DNA of 29,635 nucleotides, taken from assembly GCA_964590945.1 (NCBI GenBank), contig CAZPXF010000017.1, forward strand, positions 1 through 29,635. Direction: 5' to 3'. How positions within the stretch are numbered: the first letter of the stretch is position 1; each line of letters opens with the position of its first letter. This document shows positions 16,326-23,254 of the stretch, in pieces. The notes under the pieces are model-generated. The model saw only the letters and a program-made list of their open reading frames with translations, ran no database searches and had not been told where the DNA came from. The stretch is from CAZPXF01 sp964590945. Its GTDB lineage: Bacteria; Bacillota; Clostridia; Lachnospirales; Lachnospiraceae. The position numbers and the translations under genes are program-made.

Positions 16326-16383
16326 TTTTCAATCCTCCATTTTTCTATAAAATAATTTTAAACAAAAATTTTATCCGATTATA

Positions 16384-16412
16384 AGTATAATGCAAATCCC
16401 CCTAAATGGCAA
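16384..16412 (-). promoter_or_regulatory. Promoter of the carboxyltransferase / Na+ pump cluster
   Basis: On the minus strand TTGCCA (16407-16412) and TATACT (16384-16389) are 17 bases apart. A 5' leader of about 50 A/T-rich bases leads to the first gene. No riboswitch-like structure is evident in it. Confidence 0.7.
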
Positions 16413-16443
16413 TCTTTTTTGATATATATTTCACATTTGCAAA

Positions 16444-17748
16444 TTATACGGCAAAATTTTTAAAAAGTCTGTTCAGACACCAGTAAAAATCTATTTTTTC
16501 AGCGCTTTCACAGGCTTCCAGACTGCCCGAAACAAGCTTCCTTTCCCCGCAGTAATAAGTGATCTTTCCAATCTTATCTCCCTTAGATACCGGAGCCTCG
16601 ACCTTTTGGGGAACAGAAATTTCCGCCCGGACCGATTCCGACTTTTTCCTGAGGAAAGGATAAGAAATCTTCTCGCTTTGCAGCAGGATGGAAAGCTCTT
16701 CATCACCGGCTTTTGGTGTTGCGTTTTTTACAATGACCCGTCCGCATTCCGGCTCCTCCTCCGAAAGATCCGCCCGCTCATACTGTTCGTCAGCATAGGC
16801 GACCAGCTTTTTCATATCCTGCCATTTATAGCTCCGGTTATTCGGCCACCCGCAGGCAAGGAGCGCCACTACGAAACGTTTCTCTCCTTTCTCAACCGCG
16901 CCGACATAGCAATAGCCGGCTTCCCCTGTAAATCCGGTTTTGCCCGAAACGGCTCCCTCCATCGTCTGAAGAAGCTGATTATGGTTGCTGCAGTGGACGT
17001 TCATTTTCCCTTCCGTATCAGAAAATACATATGTGGCTGTCCGGGTGATCGCAAGAAAACGATCCCGCTTCGGGGAATCGTAAATGCAGTACTTCAGGAT
17101 GCGCGCCATATCCGCCGCCGTGGAATGATGCTTTCCTCTGTCTGTTTCCCGGTCCAGACCGTTTGGCGTTGCAAAATATGTATCTTTACACCCGATCTTA
17201 TCCGCCTTTTGATTCATCTCATCAAGAAAAGAATCCAGATATTCAAGGCTGGTTTCCCGATCCGTATCTGCCCGGATGGCTGAGCCGCTTTGCTCTGCAT
17301 CCGTCATAAGAACGGCTCCCAGATTTTCAGCGATACACGCCGCGCTGTCATTGTGCGATTCCAGCATCATGGAATAATAAAGATCCTCCGTCTGAAATGC
17401 AGTTCCGGCAGGCGCTGCGAGATGTACCTCAGGCTGAGAGGCGGCATAGGGACTCATAACGCATATTTCGGGAGTATCCTCCATTTCAAGAGCCGTAATA
17501 AGCGTCATGATCTTGGTCGTACTTGCCATCGCCGCCGCTTCATTTTCGTTTTTCCCAAATAAAATAATCCCGCTGTCGCCATCCATGAGGACAGCATATC
17601 TGGCATAAAGGGATTGAGAAAGCTGCGACTCGGTCATTTCCACAGGATCTGTGGAAACGGACTGCCATGTTTTTCGGAAATAACGGCTCCCCGCCACAAT
17701 AGATAAGGAGATGAATAATAAAAAGAGAAAAATTCCTTTGCGCTTCAT
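16444..17748 (-). CDS. D-alanyl-D-alanine carboxypeptidase, PBP5 family (third gene of scpAB operon)
   Basis: The enzyme trims the terminal D-Ala of peptidoglycan pentapeptides outside the membrane. It has an N-terminal signal/anchor (about 4-20). The active-site triads are S76-T-T-K79, S131-H-N133 and K270-T-G272, all intact. A C-terminal PBP5-type beta domain ends near FAV without a clear amphipathic anchor helix. I chose the ATG at 17746-17748 because it starts right at the signal peptide and has a GGAG; an ATG 18 codons earlier touching the scpB stop would place charged residues before the signal. scpA-scpB-dac is a common Firmicute order (B. subtilis ypuG-ypuH-dacB). Confidence 0.9.
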   Translation of the reverse strand: MKRKGIFLFLLFISLSIVAGSRYFRKTWQSVSTDPVEMTESQLSQSLYARYAVLMDGDSGIILFGKNENEAAAMASTTKIMTLITALEMEDTPEICVMSPYAASQPEVHLAAPAGTAFQTEDLYYSMMLESHNDSAACIAENLGAVLMTDAEQSGSAIRADTDRETSLEYLDSFLDEMNQKADKIGCKDTYFATPNGLDRETDRGKHHSTAADMARILKYCIYDSPKRDRFLAITRTATYVFSDTEGKMNVHCSNHNQLLQTMEGAVSGKTGFTGEAGYCYVGAVEKGEKRFVVALLACGWPNNRSYKWQDMKKLVAYADEQYERADLSEEEPECGRVIVKNATPKAGDEELSILLQSEKISYPFLRKKSESVRAEISVPQKVEAPVSKGDKIGKITYYCGERKLVSGSLEACESAEKIDFYWCLNRLFKNFAV

Positions 17749-17801
17749 ATACGCTCCAGACTTTTTCTCTATTATATGCCCCCTCAGATGCGATCCATGC
17801 A

Positions 17802-18371
17802 TCAGATATCCAGCTTTAATTGAACTTCATCTTCTGCTTCCGCTTTAAAATCCTCCAGAAGTCCTTCCGGCGGCTGCGGCAATTCATCCAAAGTCCGGAT
17901 GGAAAACCTCCGCAGGAACTCCTCCGTCGTCCCGAAAAGGATCGGTCTGCCCGGCGCATCCATCCTCCCAAGTTCGCAGATCAGTCCGTATTCCACAAGC
18001 TTATTTACCGCATGATCCGATTTGACGCCGCGGATCTTCTCAATCTCCAGCCTTGTCACCGGCTGCCTGTATGCGACAATGGAAAGCGTTTCCAAAAGAG
18101 AATCCGTAAGCACCTGCCTTCTCGGCTGTCTGGCAACACGGATCAGGTATTCGTAATTTTCTTTTTTCGTGCAGAGCTGAAAAGCGTCGTCCAGCTCAAT
18201 GATCTGGATCCCCCGATCTTCCCCCTTATATTTATCCATCAGGTTATGTATGATCTTCCGCGTGGTCTCTGCATCCTGATCGATTGCTGCGGCGATCCGC
18301 TTCACTTCCACAGAATCTCCCATGGTAAACAGGATCGCTTCAACAATTCCTTCGATTCTACTGATCTTCAA
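17802..18371 (-). CDS. scpB: Segregation and condensation protein B
   Basis: ScpB is the winged-helix kleisin-associated subunit of the SMC-ScpAB condensin, needed for chromosome compaction and segregation. The 189-residue protein shows IEAILFTMGDSVEVKRIA-type opening features (GIVEAILF), SLLETLSIVAYRQPVTRLEIEKIRGVKSDHAV and LGRMDAPGRPILFGTTEEFLRRF, diagnostic of the family. The start is TTG at 18369-18371: AAGGAGG lies 6 bases upstream and family similarity starts there. The longer open frame upstream lacks a site and is inside scpA. It overlaps scpA by 14 bases. Confidence 0.94.
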   Translation of the reverse strand: MKISRIEGIVEAILFTMGDSVEVKRIAAAIDQDAETTRKIIHNLMDKYKGEDRGIQIIELDDAFQLCTKKENYEYLIRVARQPRRQVLTDSLLETLSIVAYRQPVTRLEIEKIRGVKSDHAVNKLVEYGLICELGRMDAPGRPILFGTTEEFLRRFSIRTLDELPQPPEGLLEDFKAEAEDEVQLKLDI

Positions 18372-19128
18372 TCTTATCCTCCTTGTACTTTGGACGGGTG
18401 ATGTGGATATCTCCAAAAGTCTCCTCCTGACTGATCTGTATTTCACCTGTCTTCATAAGCTCTAAAACGGCCAGAAACGTGACGACTGTCTGCATTTTGG
18501 AATGCTGCTCTTCCAAAAGCCCTTTGAACGAGAATGATGGGTATGCTTCCAGATGGCGCCGGATCAGATCTATCTTGTCATCCAGATTGACTTCCTCCTT
18601 CTCGATCTTTCCGAATCCGCTTCGCACCGGATCTCTTTTGTATTCCCTGCGTCTTATGACATCCCGAAATATCACGCCCAGCCTCTCGAGCGTAAGATCC
18701 CCCAGAAGCTGATCCAGATCAACCGGAGGCGTATATTCCTGCACCTCCGGCGGAAGATCCGCCTCTTTATAAAGAATCTGCTCCGTGCCGCCTTCCATTT
18801 CCCGAAGCTCCCCGGACAGGAATTTGTACATCTTGTGCTGAAGAAGCTGCTCCACCAGCTCCTGCCTCGGATCGCCTTCTTCCTCGTCCTCCGATTCCTT
18901 TGCGGGCAAAAGCATACGGCTCTTGATATCCAGAAGCGTGGCGGCCATTACAAGAAATTCGCTCATAACATTCAGATCCTGTTCCTGCATCTTACGGATA
19001 TACTCCAAATATTGCCGCGTGATCTCCACGATCGGAATATCATAAATATCTATTTTATTTTTATCAATCAGATGTAAAAGCAGATCCAGCGGACCTTCAA
19101 ATGCTTCCAGTTTGACAGAGATTGCCAT
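18358..19128 (-). CDS. scpA: Segregation and condensation protein A
   Basis: ScpA is the kleisin that bridges SMC heads. The 256-residue protein opens with VKLEAFEGPLDLLLHLIDKNKIDIYDIPI, the hallmark of the N-terminal SMC-binding domain, and continues MSEFLVMAATLLDIKSRMLLP. The acidic mid-region and a C-terminal winged helix (ELMKTGEIQISQEETFGDIHI) are in place. The ATG at 19126-19128 is preferred, with GAAGGGGAAG upstream; an in-frame TTG eight codons earlier is less likely. It has its own promoter next to the dacF stop codon. Confidence 0.94.
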   Translation of the reverse strand: MAISVKLEAFEGPLDLLLHLIDKNKIDIYDIPIVEITRQYLEYIRKMQEQDLNVMSEFLVMAATLLDIKSRMLLPAKESEDEEEGDPRQELVEQLLQHKMYKFLSGELREMEGGTEQILYKEADLPPEVQEYTPPVDLDQLLGDLTLERLGVIFRDVIRRREYKRDPVRSGFGKIEKEEVNLDDKIDLIRRHLEAYPSFSFKGLLEEQHSKMQTVVTFLAVLELMKTGEIQISQEETFGDIHITRPKYKEDKIEDQ

Positions 19129-19197
19129 ACCTGTATCTTCCCCTTCAGTCAAGGCAGCGTCAAATCTACTACCTCAGTTAAACCGCATGATTTTTCT

Positions 19198-19226
19198 ATT
19201 ATAGTGTATTTGTCTGATTTTTACAA
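19198..19226 (-). promoter_or_regulatory. Promoter of scpA-scpB-dac
   Basis: On the minus strand TTGTAA (19221-19226) and TATAAT (19198-19203) are 17 bases apart. The -35 hexamer includes the TAA stop codon of the upstream dacF gene, so the two units abut without a gap. Confidence 0.75.
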
Positions 19227-20435
19227 GCTCCAGCTTTTCATCGTCTTTTTGACGGCGGTTTCATAGGATAGTTTTTTTATAGTCTCCGACGCCAGAATCT
19301 TTACCGCCCCGATTTCTTCACCATTCAGATAATACCGGATCCTGCCAACCCCGGAATGCTTCGTAACCGGCGCTTTTACAGTCTCCGGAAGCTCGATCTT
19401 TTTTTCAATGCCGGAAAGATCCGCCCCCGAAAGATCCACATATGTGAAGTCGGAAGCCGCTTTCGCCGCCACGCGCTCTTTTTCTCCGCCCGATACGGTG
19501 ATTCGGGTCTGATACCCGGACAGGTCATCCTGATATCTGTTTACCCTGGAAAAACCATAGTTCAAAAGCGCGATGGAATCCTTTACCCTTGTCTTGGAAT
19601 CCGGTTCTGCCATGACCACGGCGATCAGATCCACGTCATTTTTGGTGGCGGTAGCTGAGAGGCAGAATTTTGCCTTTCCGGTAGAGCCTGTTTTCAGTCC
19701 GGTCGCATACTCATATTGGCGCAGCAGTTTGTTTGTATTGGACAGACCGAAGGTCTGCTCTCCCTTTTTCGTCTTGTGGATGATATCCTCCATCCATATT
19801 TTTGTATAGTCAAATATCTCCGGATGCCTGGTCGTAAGTTCGCGGCTCATAAGTGCGATATCTCTTGCGGTTGTCAGATGTCCGTCCGTATCCAGTCCGT
19901 TGCAGTTTTCAAATCGCGTATTCTCCATTCCAAGCCCCTTCGCACGTTCATTCATCTGTCCTACAAATGCTTCCTCGGTTCCCGATAGCATCTCCGCCAT
20001 GGCAACGCACGCATCATTCGCCGACGCGACTGCAATACATTTGATCATGGTTTCCACGGTCTGTACCTCTCCGGGCTCCAGAAATACCTGCGACCCTCCC
20101 ATGGAAGCTGCATACTCCGAGACTGTCACTTCGTCCGAAAGACGGATCTTTCCGTCTGAAATTGCATCAAAAACAAGCAGCAATGTCATAATTTTCGTGA
20201 CGCTTGCAGGAGGAAGCTTCCGGTCTGCTTCCTTCTCATAGATTACCTTTCCGGTAGAGCTTTCCATGACGATCGCCGACGTTCCCTGTATTTCCGGGCC
20301 TTTTTTGCTGTCTTCGCCTGTTTTTTCCTGAGATTTTTCTGCTTCCGTTTCCTCTGCATATACTGAAAAAGCGTTGCATGATATGAGAGAAATACAAAGA
20401 AAAACAGCGGTTACAACTTGTAAGATCTTCTTCAT
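19221..20435 (-). CDS. dacF: D-alanyl-D-alanine carboxypeptidase, DacF/PBP5 family
   Basis: A 404-residue secreted or membrane-attached D,D-carboxypeptidase. The motifs are S78-V-T-K81, S138-A-N140 and K248-T-G250, all intact. GPEIQGTSAIVMESSTGKVIYEKE precedes the catalytic domain and a PBP5-type C-terminal domain follows; the end ETAVKKTMKSWSL could form a short amphipathic anchor. The signal peptide may be cut after VYA (residue 27), or at a lipobox-like LISC with C20; the sequence allows either. I chose the ATG at 20433-20435 at the signal peptide; two upstream in-frame ATGs lack support. Together with the 16444-17748 gene the window has two such enzymes. Confidence 0.9.
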   Translation of the reverse strand: MKKILQVVTAVFLCISLISCNAFSVYAEETEAEKSQEKTGEDSKKGPEIQGTSAIVMESSTGKVIYEKEADRKLPPASVTKIMTLLLVFDAISDGKIRLSDEVTVSEYAASMGGSQVFLEPGEVQTVETMIKCIAVASANDACVAMAEMLSGTEEAFVGQMNERAKGLGMENTRFENCNGLDTDGHLTTARDIALMSRELTTRHPEIFDYTKIWMEDIIHKTKKGEQTFGLSNTNKLLRQYEYATGLKTGSTGKAKFCLSATATKNDVDLIAVVMAEPDSKTRVKDSIALLNYGFSRVNRYQDDLSGYQTRITVSGGEKERVAAKAASDFTYVDLSGADLSGIEKKIELPETVKAPVTKHSGVGRIRYYLNGEEIGAVKILASETIKKLSYETAVKKTMKSWSL

Positions 20436-20484
20436 ATTTGATAGTTTCTCCCAAACCCCCGGTTTTATTAACACCATTATATGC

Positions 20485-20513
20485 AAAAAGAAGTCCGGTC
20501 ATCACCGGACTTC
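20485..20513 (-). terminator. Terminator of the class III aminotransferase gene
   Basis: On the minus strand GAAGTCCGGT and ACCGGACTTC form a perfect ten-pair stem with a four-base loop, followed by TTTTTGC. TATAAT lies directly beyond it at 20476-20481 and could serve as the -10 of dacF, whose -35 would then fall in the hairpin. Confidence 0.92.
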
Positions 20514-20526
20514 CTGCAAAATCTTT

Positions 20527-21786
20527 TTATGCTCCTTTGGCAAATACTATTCTATCTGCATATGCTTCTCTTTTCGCATACACTTCTTCGATCGCCTCTT
20601 TCATGATCGCAATTGCCGTATCCACATCGCCCTTCGTAGCAATAAGCGGCGGGATCATACGGTTGATCTTATCTCCGATCGCTGTGATCAGAAGGTTTTT
20701 GTCAAGGCAGGCATGTTTTACTTCTACTGCCACATCCTCATCATATTCGCATCCGACCAGAAGTCCTTTTCCTCTTGCCTCAACTACATGAGGAAGCTTC
20801 GCAAGCTCCGCCTTAAAGTATTCACCTACCTCTTTTGCATTGCCGCTCAGATCCTTCTCAATATTTTCTGTAACCGCTGCAAGGGACGCCGCGCATGTTA
20901 CACAGTTCCCTGCATATGTGGAACCATGGGAACCCATGGTAAACGCCTTTGCAACCTTTTCAACCGCACAGCAGGCTGCGATCGGCATTCCGCCGCCCAT
21001 AGCTTTCGCCATGGAAACGATATCCGGCTTCACGCCATAATCCATATATGCCATAAGGCTTCCGGTTCTTCCCCATCCGGTCTGAACCTCATCAAACATC
21101 AGAAGTATTCCCTTCTCATCGCAGAACCTGCGAAGACCCGTCATAAATTCCTGTGTTGCCGGATAAACGCCGCCCTCAGCCTGAACAGGCTCGATCATGA
21201 TACCGATCGTATTTTCATTGCAATGCGCTTTGAAATCCTCAAGGTTGTTGAACTCAGCATAGCAAAATCCAGGGAGCATCGGCTTGAATCCAAGCTGGCA
21301 TCCATTGTCCGGCTGGCCTGTCGCCGCCATGGAACCGTATGTCCGTCCATGGAAACCATTCTTTGCCGTCACGATCTCATATCTGTTTGGACCAAAGTTG
21401 TCTGTTCCATATTTTCTTGCCATCTTGATCATACATTCATTTGCCTCTGTACCGGAGTTCTGGAAGAAAATCTTATCCATTCCGATCGATTCGCAGATCT
21501 TCTTTGCAAGAAGCGCCTGCGGGATCGTATACGGATAATTAAATGTATGCATAATATCGTCAAGCTGATCTTTTACAGCATCGATTACTTTCTTATTACA
21601 GTTTCCAACACTGTTTACAGCCACTCCACCGTAAAAATCAAGAAATGCATTTCCATTCTCATCATACAGATACATCCCATCTGCTGTCTCAGCAATGAAA
21701 TCATATCGCTCATACGTCTCGATCATATATTTGTTTACGATGCCTTTCAATTCCTGTGCGGAATAGCCTGTGTCTTTAAGTTTCAT
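20527..21786 (-). CDS. Class III PLP-dependent aminotransferase, acetylornithine/GABA-type
   Basis: The 419-residue enzyme has SGTEANECMIKMAR (about 111-124), NGFHGRTYGSMAATG, DEVQTGWGRTG (D232 contacts the PLP ring) and K261 in SMAKAMGGGMPI as the Schiff-base Lys. This set marks ornithine/acetylornithine/4-aminobutyrate transaminases. Which substrate it takes cannot be told: no arg or gab genes are adjacent, so the symbol argD is withheld. The ATG at 21784-21786 follows GGAGGAGGT; a TTG six codons upstream lies inside that ribosome site and is rejected. It is transcribed alone from a strong promoter with an intervening terminator-like hairpin. Confidence 0.88.
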   Translation of the reverse strand: MKLKDTGYSAQELKGIVNKYMIETYERYDFIAETADGMYLYDENGNAFLDFYGGVAVNSVGNCNKKVIDAVKDQLDDIMHTFNYPYTIPQALLAKKICESIGMDKIFFQNSGTEANECMIKMARKYGTDNFGPNRYEIVTAKNGFHGRTYGSMAATGQPDNGCQLGFKPMLPGFCYAEFNNLEDFKAHCNENTIGIMIEPVQAEGGVYPATQEFMTGLRRFCDEKGILLMFDEVQTGWGRTGSLMAYMDYGVKPDIVSMAKAMGGGMPIAACCAVEKVAKAFTMGSHGSTYAGNCVTCAASLAAVTENIEKDLSGNAKEVGEYFKAELAKLPHVVEARGKGLLVGCEYDEDVAVEVKHACLDKNLLITAIGDKINRMIPPLIATKGDVDTAIAIMKEAIEEVYAKREAYADRIVFAKGA

Positions 21787-21825
21787 TTTTGAAACCTCCT
21801 CCAAAAATTAATTCAAAATGGAAAT

Positions 21826-21865
21826 AAAAAAAGCCACCCTGCCCAAAATCCATTGGGTTGGTGAC
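21826..21865 (-). terminator. Terminator-like hairpin in the leader of the aminotransferase gene
   Basis: On the minus strand GTCACC pairs with GGTGGC (one G-T pair) and CCCA with TGGG further in, followed by seven T. It lies between the promoter at 21887-21915 and the gene, about 15 bases past the expected transcript start. It could end read-through from yitT, or act as an attenuator of the aminotransferase gene. Confidence 0.75.
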
Positions 21866-21886
21866 TTCTTTGTCTCAACGATGTTG

Positions 21887-21915
21887 ATTGTATACCACAG
21901 TCTATATTTTGTCAA
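21887..21915 (-). promoter_or_regulatory. Strong sigma-A promoter upstream of the aminotransferase
   Basis: On the minus strand a perfect TTGACA (21910-21915) and TACAAT (21887-21892) are 17 bases apart. A small palindrome CAACATCGTTG straddles the expected transcript start, and may be an operator or a short hairpin. Confidence 0.8.
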
Positions 21916-21966
21916 TATGTTTTCCGGAAAAATTTGCAATTTTTTCATTTCATCCTTCAAATTGCT

Positions 21967-22836
21967 TTAATTCTCTTCCAGCTCCATATCCGGATGCTGC
22001 TTGACATGATTGCCTACGATCTCGGAGACGTCGCTGATCGTAACAAAAGCAGAAACGTCCGCCCGATGGATGACCTGCCGGATCGCAGGAAGCTCGATTC
22101 TTGTCACAACGCAATAGAGGATGCATTTTTCTCCGGAAATCAGGCCGGAGCCTCTCATGATCGTACAGGTTCTTCCGAGATTCTTATAGATTTCATCCGC
22201 CATCCTTTTTCCGTCGTCTGTGATGATCATGACAGCCTTCGCCTGCTCCATTCCTTCCTCCACCATATCAATGATCTTAAAAGAGATAAAGTATGTAAGC
22301 AAGGAATACATTGCCCTGTCCCAGCCAAATAACAGTCCTGCCGCAGCATAGATGATAATGTTGATCACAAATACGACCTGACCTACCGACAAGCGGGTCT
22401 TCCTGCTGATCAGGAGAGCAACTGTCTCCGTGCCATCAAGGCATCCTCCGCCTTTCAGGACAAACCCGACTCCCGCGCCCAGAAGGGTGCCGCCGAAAAC
22501 TACCGCCAGAAGCGGATCCTCCGTTGCATTTACAAATGGAGCAAATACGGTAAGCATGACGGAAAATACGATCATTGCATAGATTGCCGAAGCAAAAAAT
22601 TTCCTGCCCAGATTTTTTGCGCCGATCACCAGGAACGGCATATTAAGAACAAAAGTAAGAATGCCAAGGGTGATCCCTGATAATTGGCTGATAATGATAC
22701 TCACTCCGACCACGCCGCCGTCCAGGATCGTGGCAGGAACCAGAAATTCCTCCACAGCAAACGCAGCCATGACAGCTCCTGCCGTCAGATACAAAAAAGG
22801 AGCGATCATTTCTATAAAGGTTAATAGTTTCTTCAT
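21967..22836 (-). CDS. YitT-family membrane protein (DUF161 + DUF2179)
   Basis: The 289-residue protein has five to six hydrophobic segments in the first about 195 residues, with VEEFLVPATILDGGVVGVSIIIS and GTLLGAGVGFVLKGGGCLDGTETVALL, the repeat signature of YitT proteins. A soluble C-terminal domain follows (TIMRGSGLISGEKCILYCVVTRIELPAIRQVI). Members are abundant in Firmicutes and their transport role is unproven. The ATG at 22834-22836 has an AGAGAGGTGA site. It follows the rpsU terminator with no clear promoter of its own. An A/T-rich imperfect hairpin near 21934-21954 may end its transcript. Confidence 0.9.
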   Translation of the reverse strand: MKKLLTFIEMIAPFLYLTAGAVMAAFAVEEFLVPATILDGGVVGVSIIISQLSGITLGILTFVLNMPFLVIGAKNLGRKFFASAIYAMIVFSVMLTVFAPFVNATEDPLLAVVFGGTLLGAGVGFVLKGGGCLDGTETVALLISRKTRLSVGQVVFVINIIIYAAAGLLFGWDRAMYSLLTYFISFKIIDMVEEGMEQAKAVMIITDDGKRMADEIYKNLGRTCTIMRGSGLISGEKCILYCVVTRIELPAIRQVIHRADVSAFVTISDVSEIVGNHVKQHPDMELEEN

Positions 22837-22875
22837 GCAATCACCTCTCTGTAAAAAAAGCGTAAGGGGTTATAT

Positions 22876-22908
22876 TTAAAAAGCCTCTGGAAACATTATC
22901 CAGAGGCT
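22876..22908 (-). terminator. Terminator of rpsU
   Basis: On the minus strand AGCCTCTGG and CCAGAGGCT form a nine-pair stem around a nine-base loop, followed by TTTTTAAA, about 12 bases beyond the rpsU stop. Since yitT has no obvious promoter, partial read-through is possible. Confidence 0.92.
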
Positions 22909-22920
22909 CCACTGCACATA

Positions 22921-23097
22921 TTAATTATATTTACGTTTTCTTGCAGCTTCAGATTTCTTTTTACGTTTTACGCTCGGTTTCTCGTAATGCTCTCTCTTAC
23001 GAATCTCCTGCTGAATACCAGCTTTTGCGCAATTTCTTTTAAATCTGCGTAAAGCGCTGTCTAACGTCTCATTCTCTTTTACGATTACATTTGACAT
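22921..23097 (-). CDS. rpsU: 30S ribosomal protein S21
   Basis: The 58-residue basic protein starts MSNVIVKENETLDSALRRF, continues KRNCAKAGIQQEIRKREHYE and ends with the Lys/Arg-rich KRKKKSEAARKRKYN, a full match to bacterial S21. S21 sits near the anti-Shine-Dalgarno end of 16S rRNA and helps initiation. The ATG is at 23095-23097; a GGGGAGG site lies rather far upstream (about 14 bases), and AGGTG closer by. It has its own promoter at 23176-23204 and a terminator at 22876-22908. Confidence 0.97.
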   Translation of the reverse strand: MSNVIVKENETLDSALRRFKRNCAKAGIQQEIRKREHYEKPSVKRKKKSEAARKRKYN

Positions 23098-23175
23098 TGT
23101 CTCACACCTAACCTCCCCTCCAGTCCTATATTGTGCAAAATACGACTGTTCGGGTTATTTATTGCACTAAACCAA

Positions 23176-23204
23176 ATTATACACACAAATGAACTCTACG
23201 TCAA
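23176..23204 (-). promoter_or_regulatory. Strong promoter of rpsU
   Basis: On the minus strand TTGACG (23199-23204) and a perfect TATAAT (23176-23181) are 17 bases apart. This gives a 5' leader of about 70 bases before rpsU, as expected for a highly expressed ribosomal protein gene. Confidence 0.8.
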
Positions 23205-23254
23205 TATCATTTTTGATTTTTTCTGACAGGCGGAGGAACAATTTTTGATGATAT

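Noticed and set aside
17749..17802. Upstream ATG for the second D,D-carboxypeptidase, touching the scpB stop
   Set aside because: It would add 18 charged residues before a clear signal peptide and has no good ribosome site, so the later ATG was preferred.
18372..18446. Longer N-terminus for scpB
   Set aside because: The extra 25 residues overlap scpA, show no family similarity and lack a ribosome site; TTG at 18369-18371 has AAGGAGG.
20374..21792. Long open frame of about 470 codons on the plus strand
   Set aside because: It lies antisense to dacF and the aminotransferase, crosses their promoter and terminator, reads as Cys/His/Arg-rich noise and has no ribosome site. It is a codon-bias shadow.
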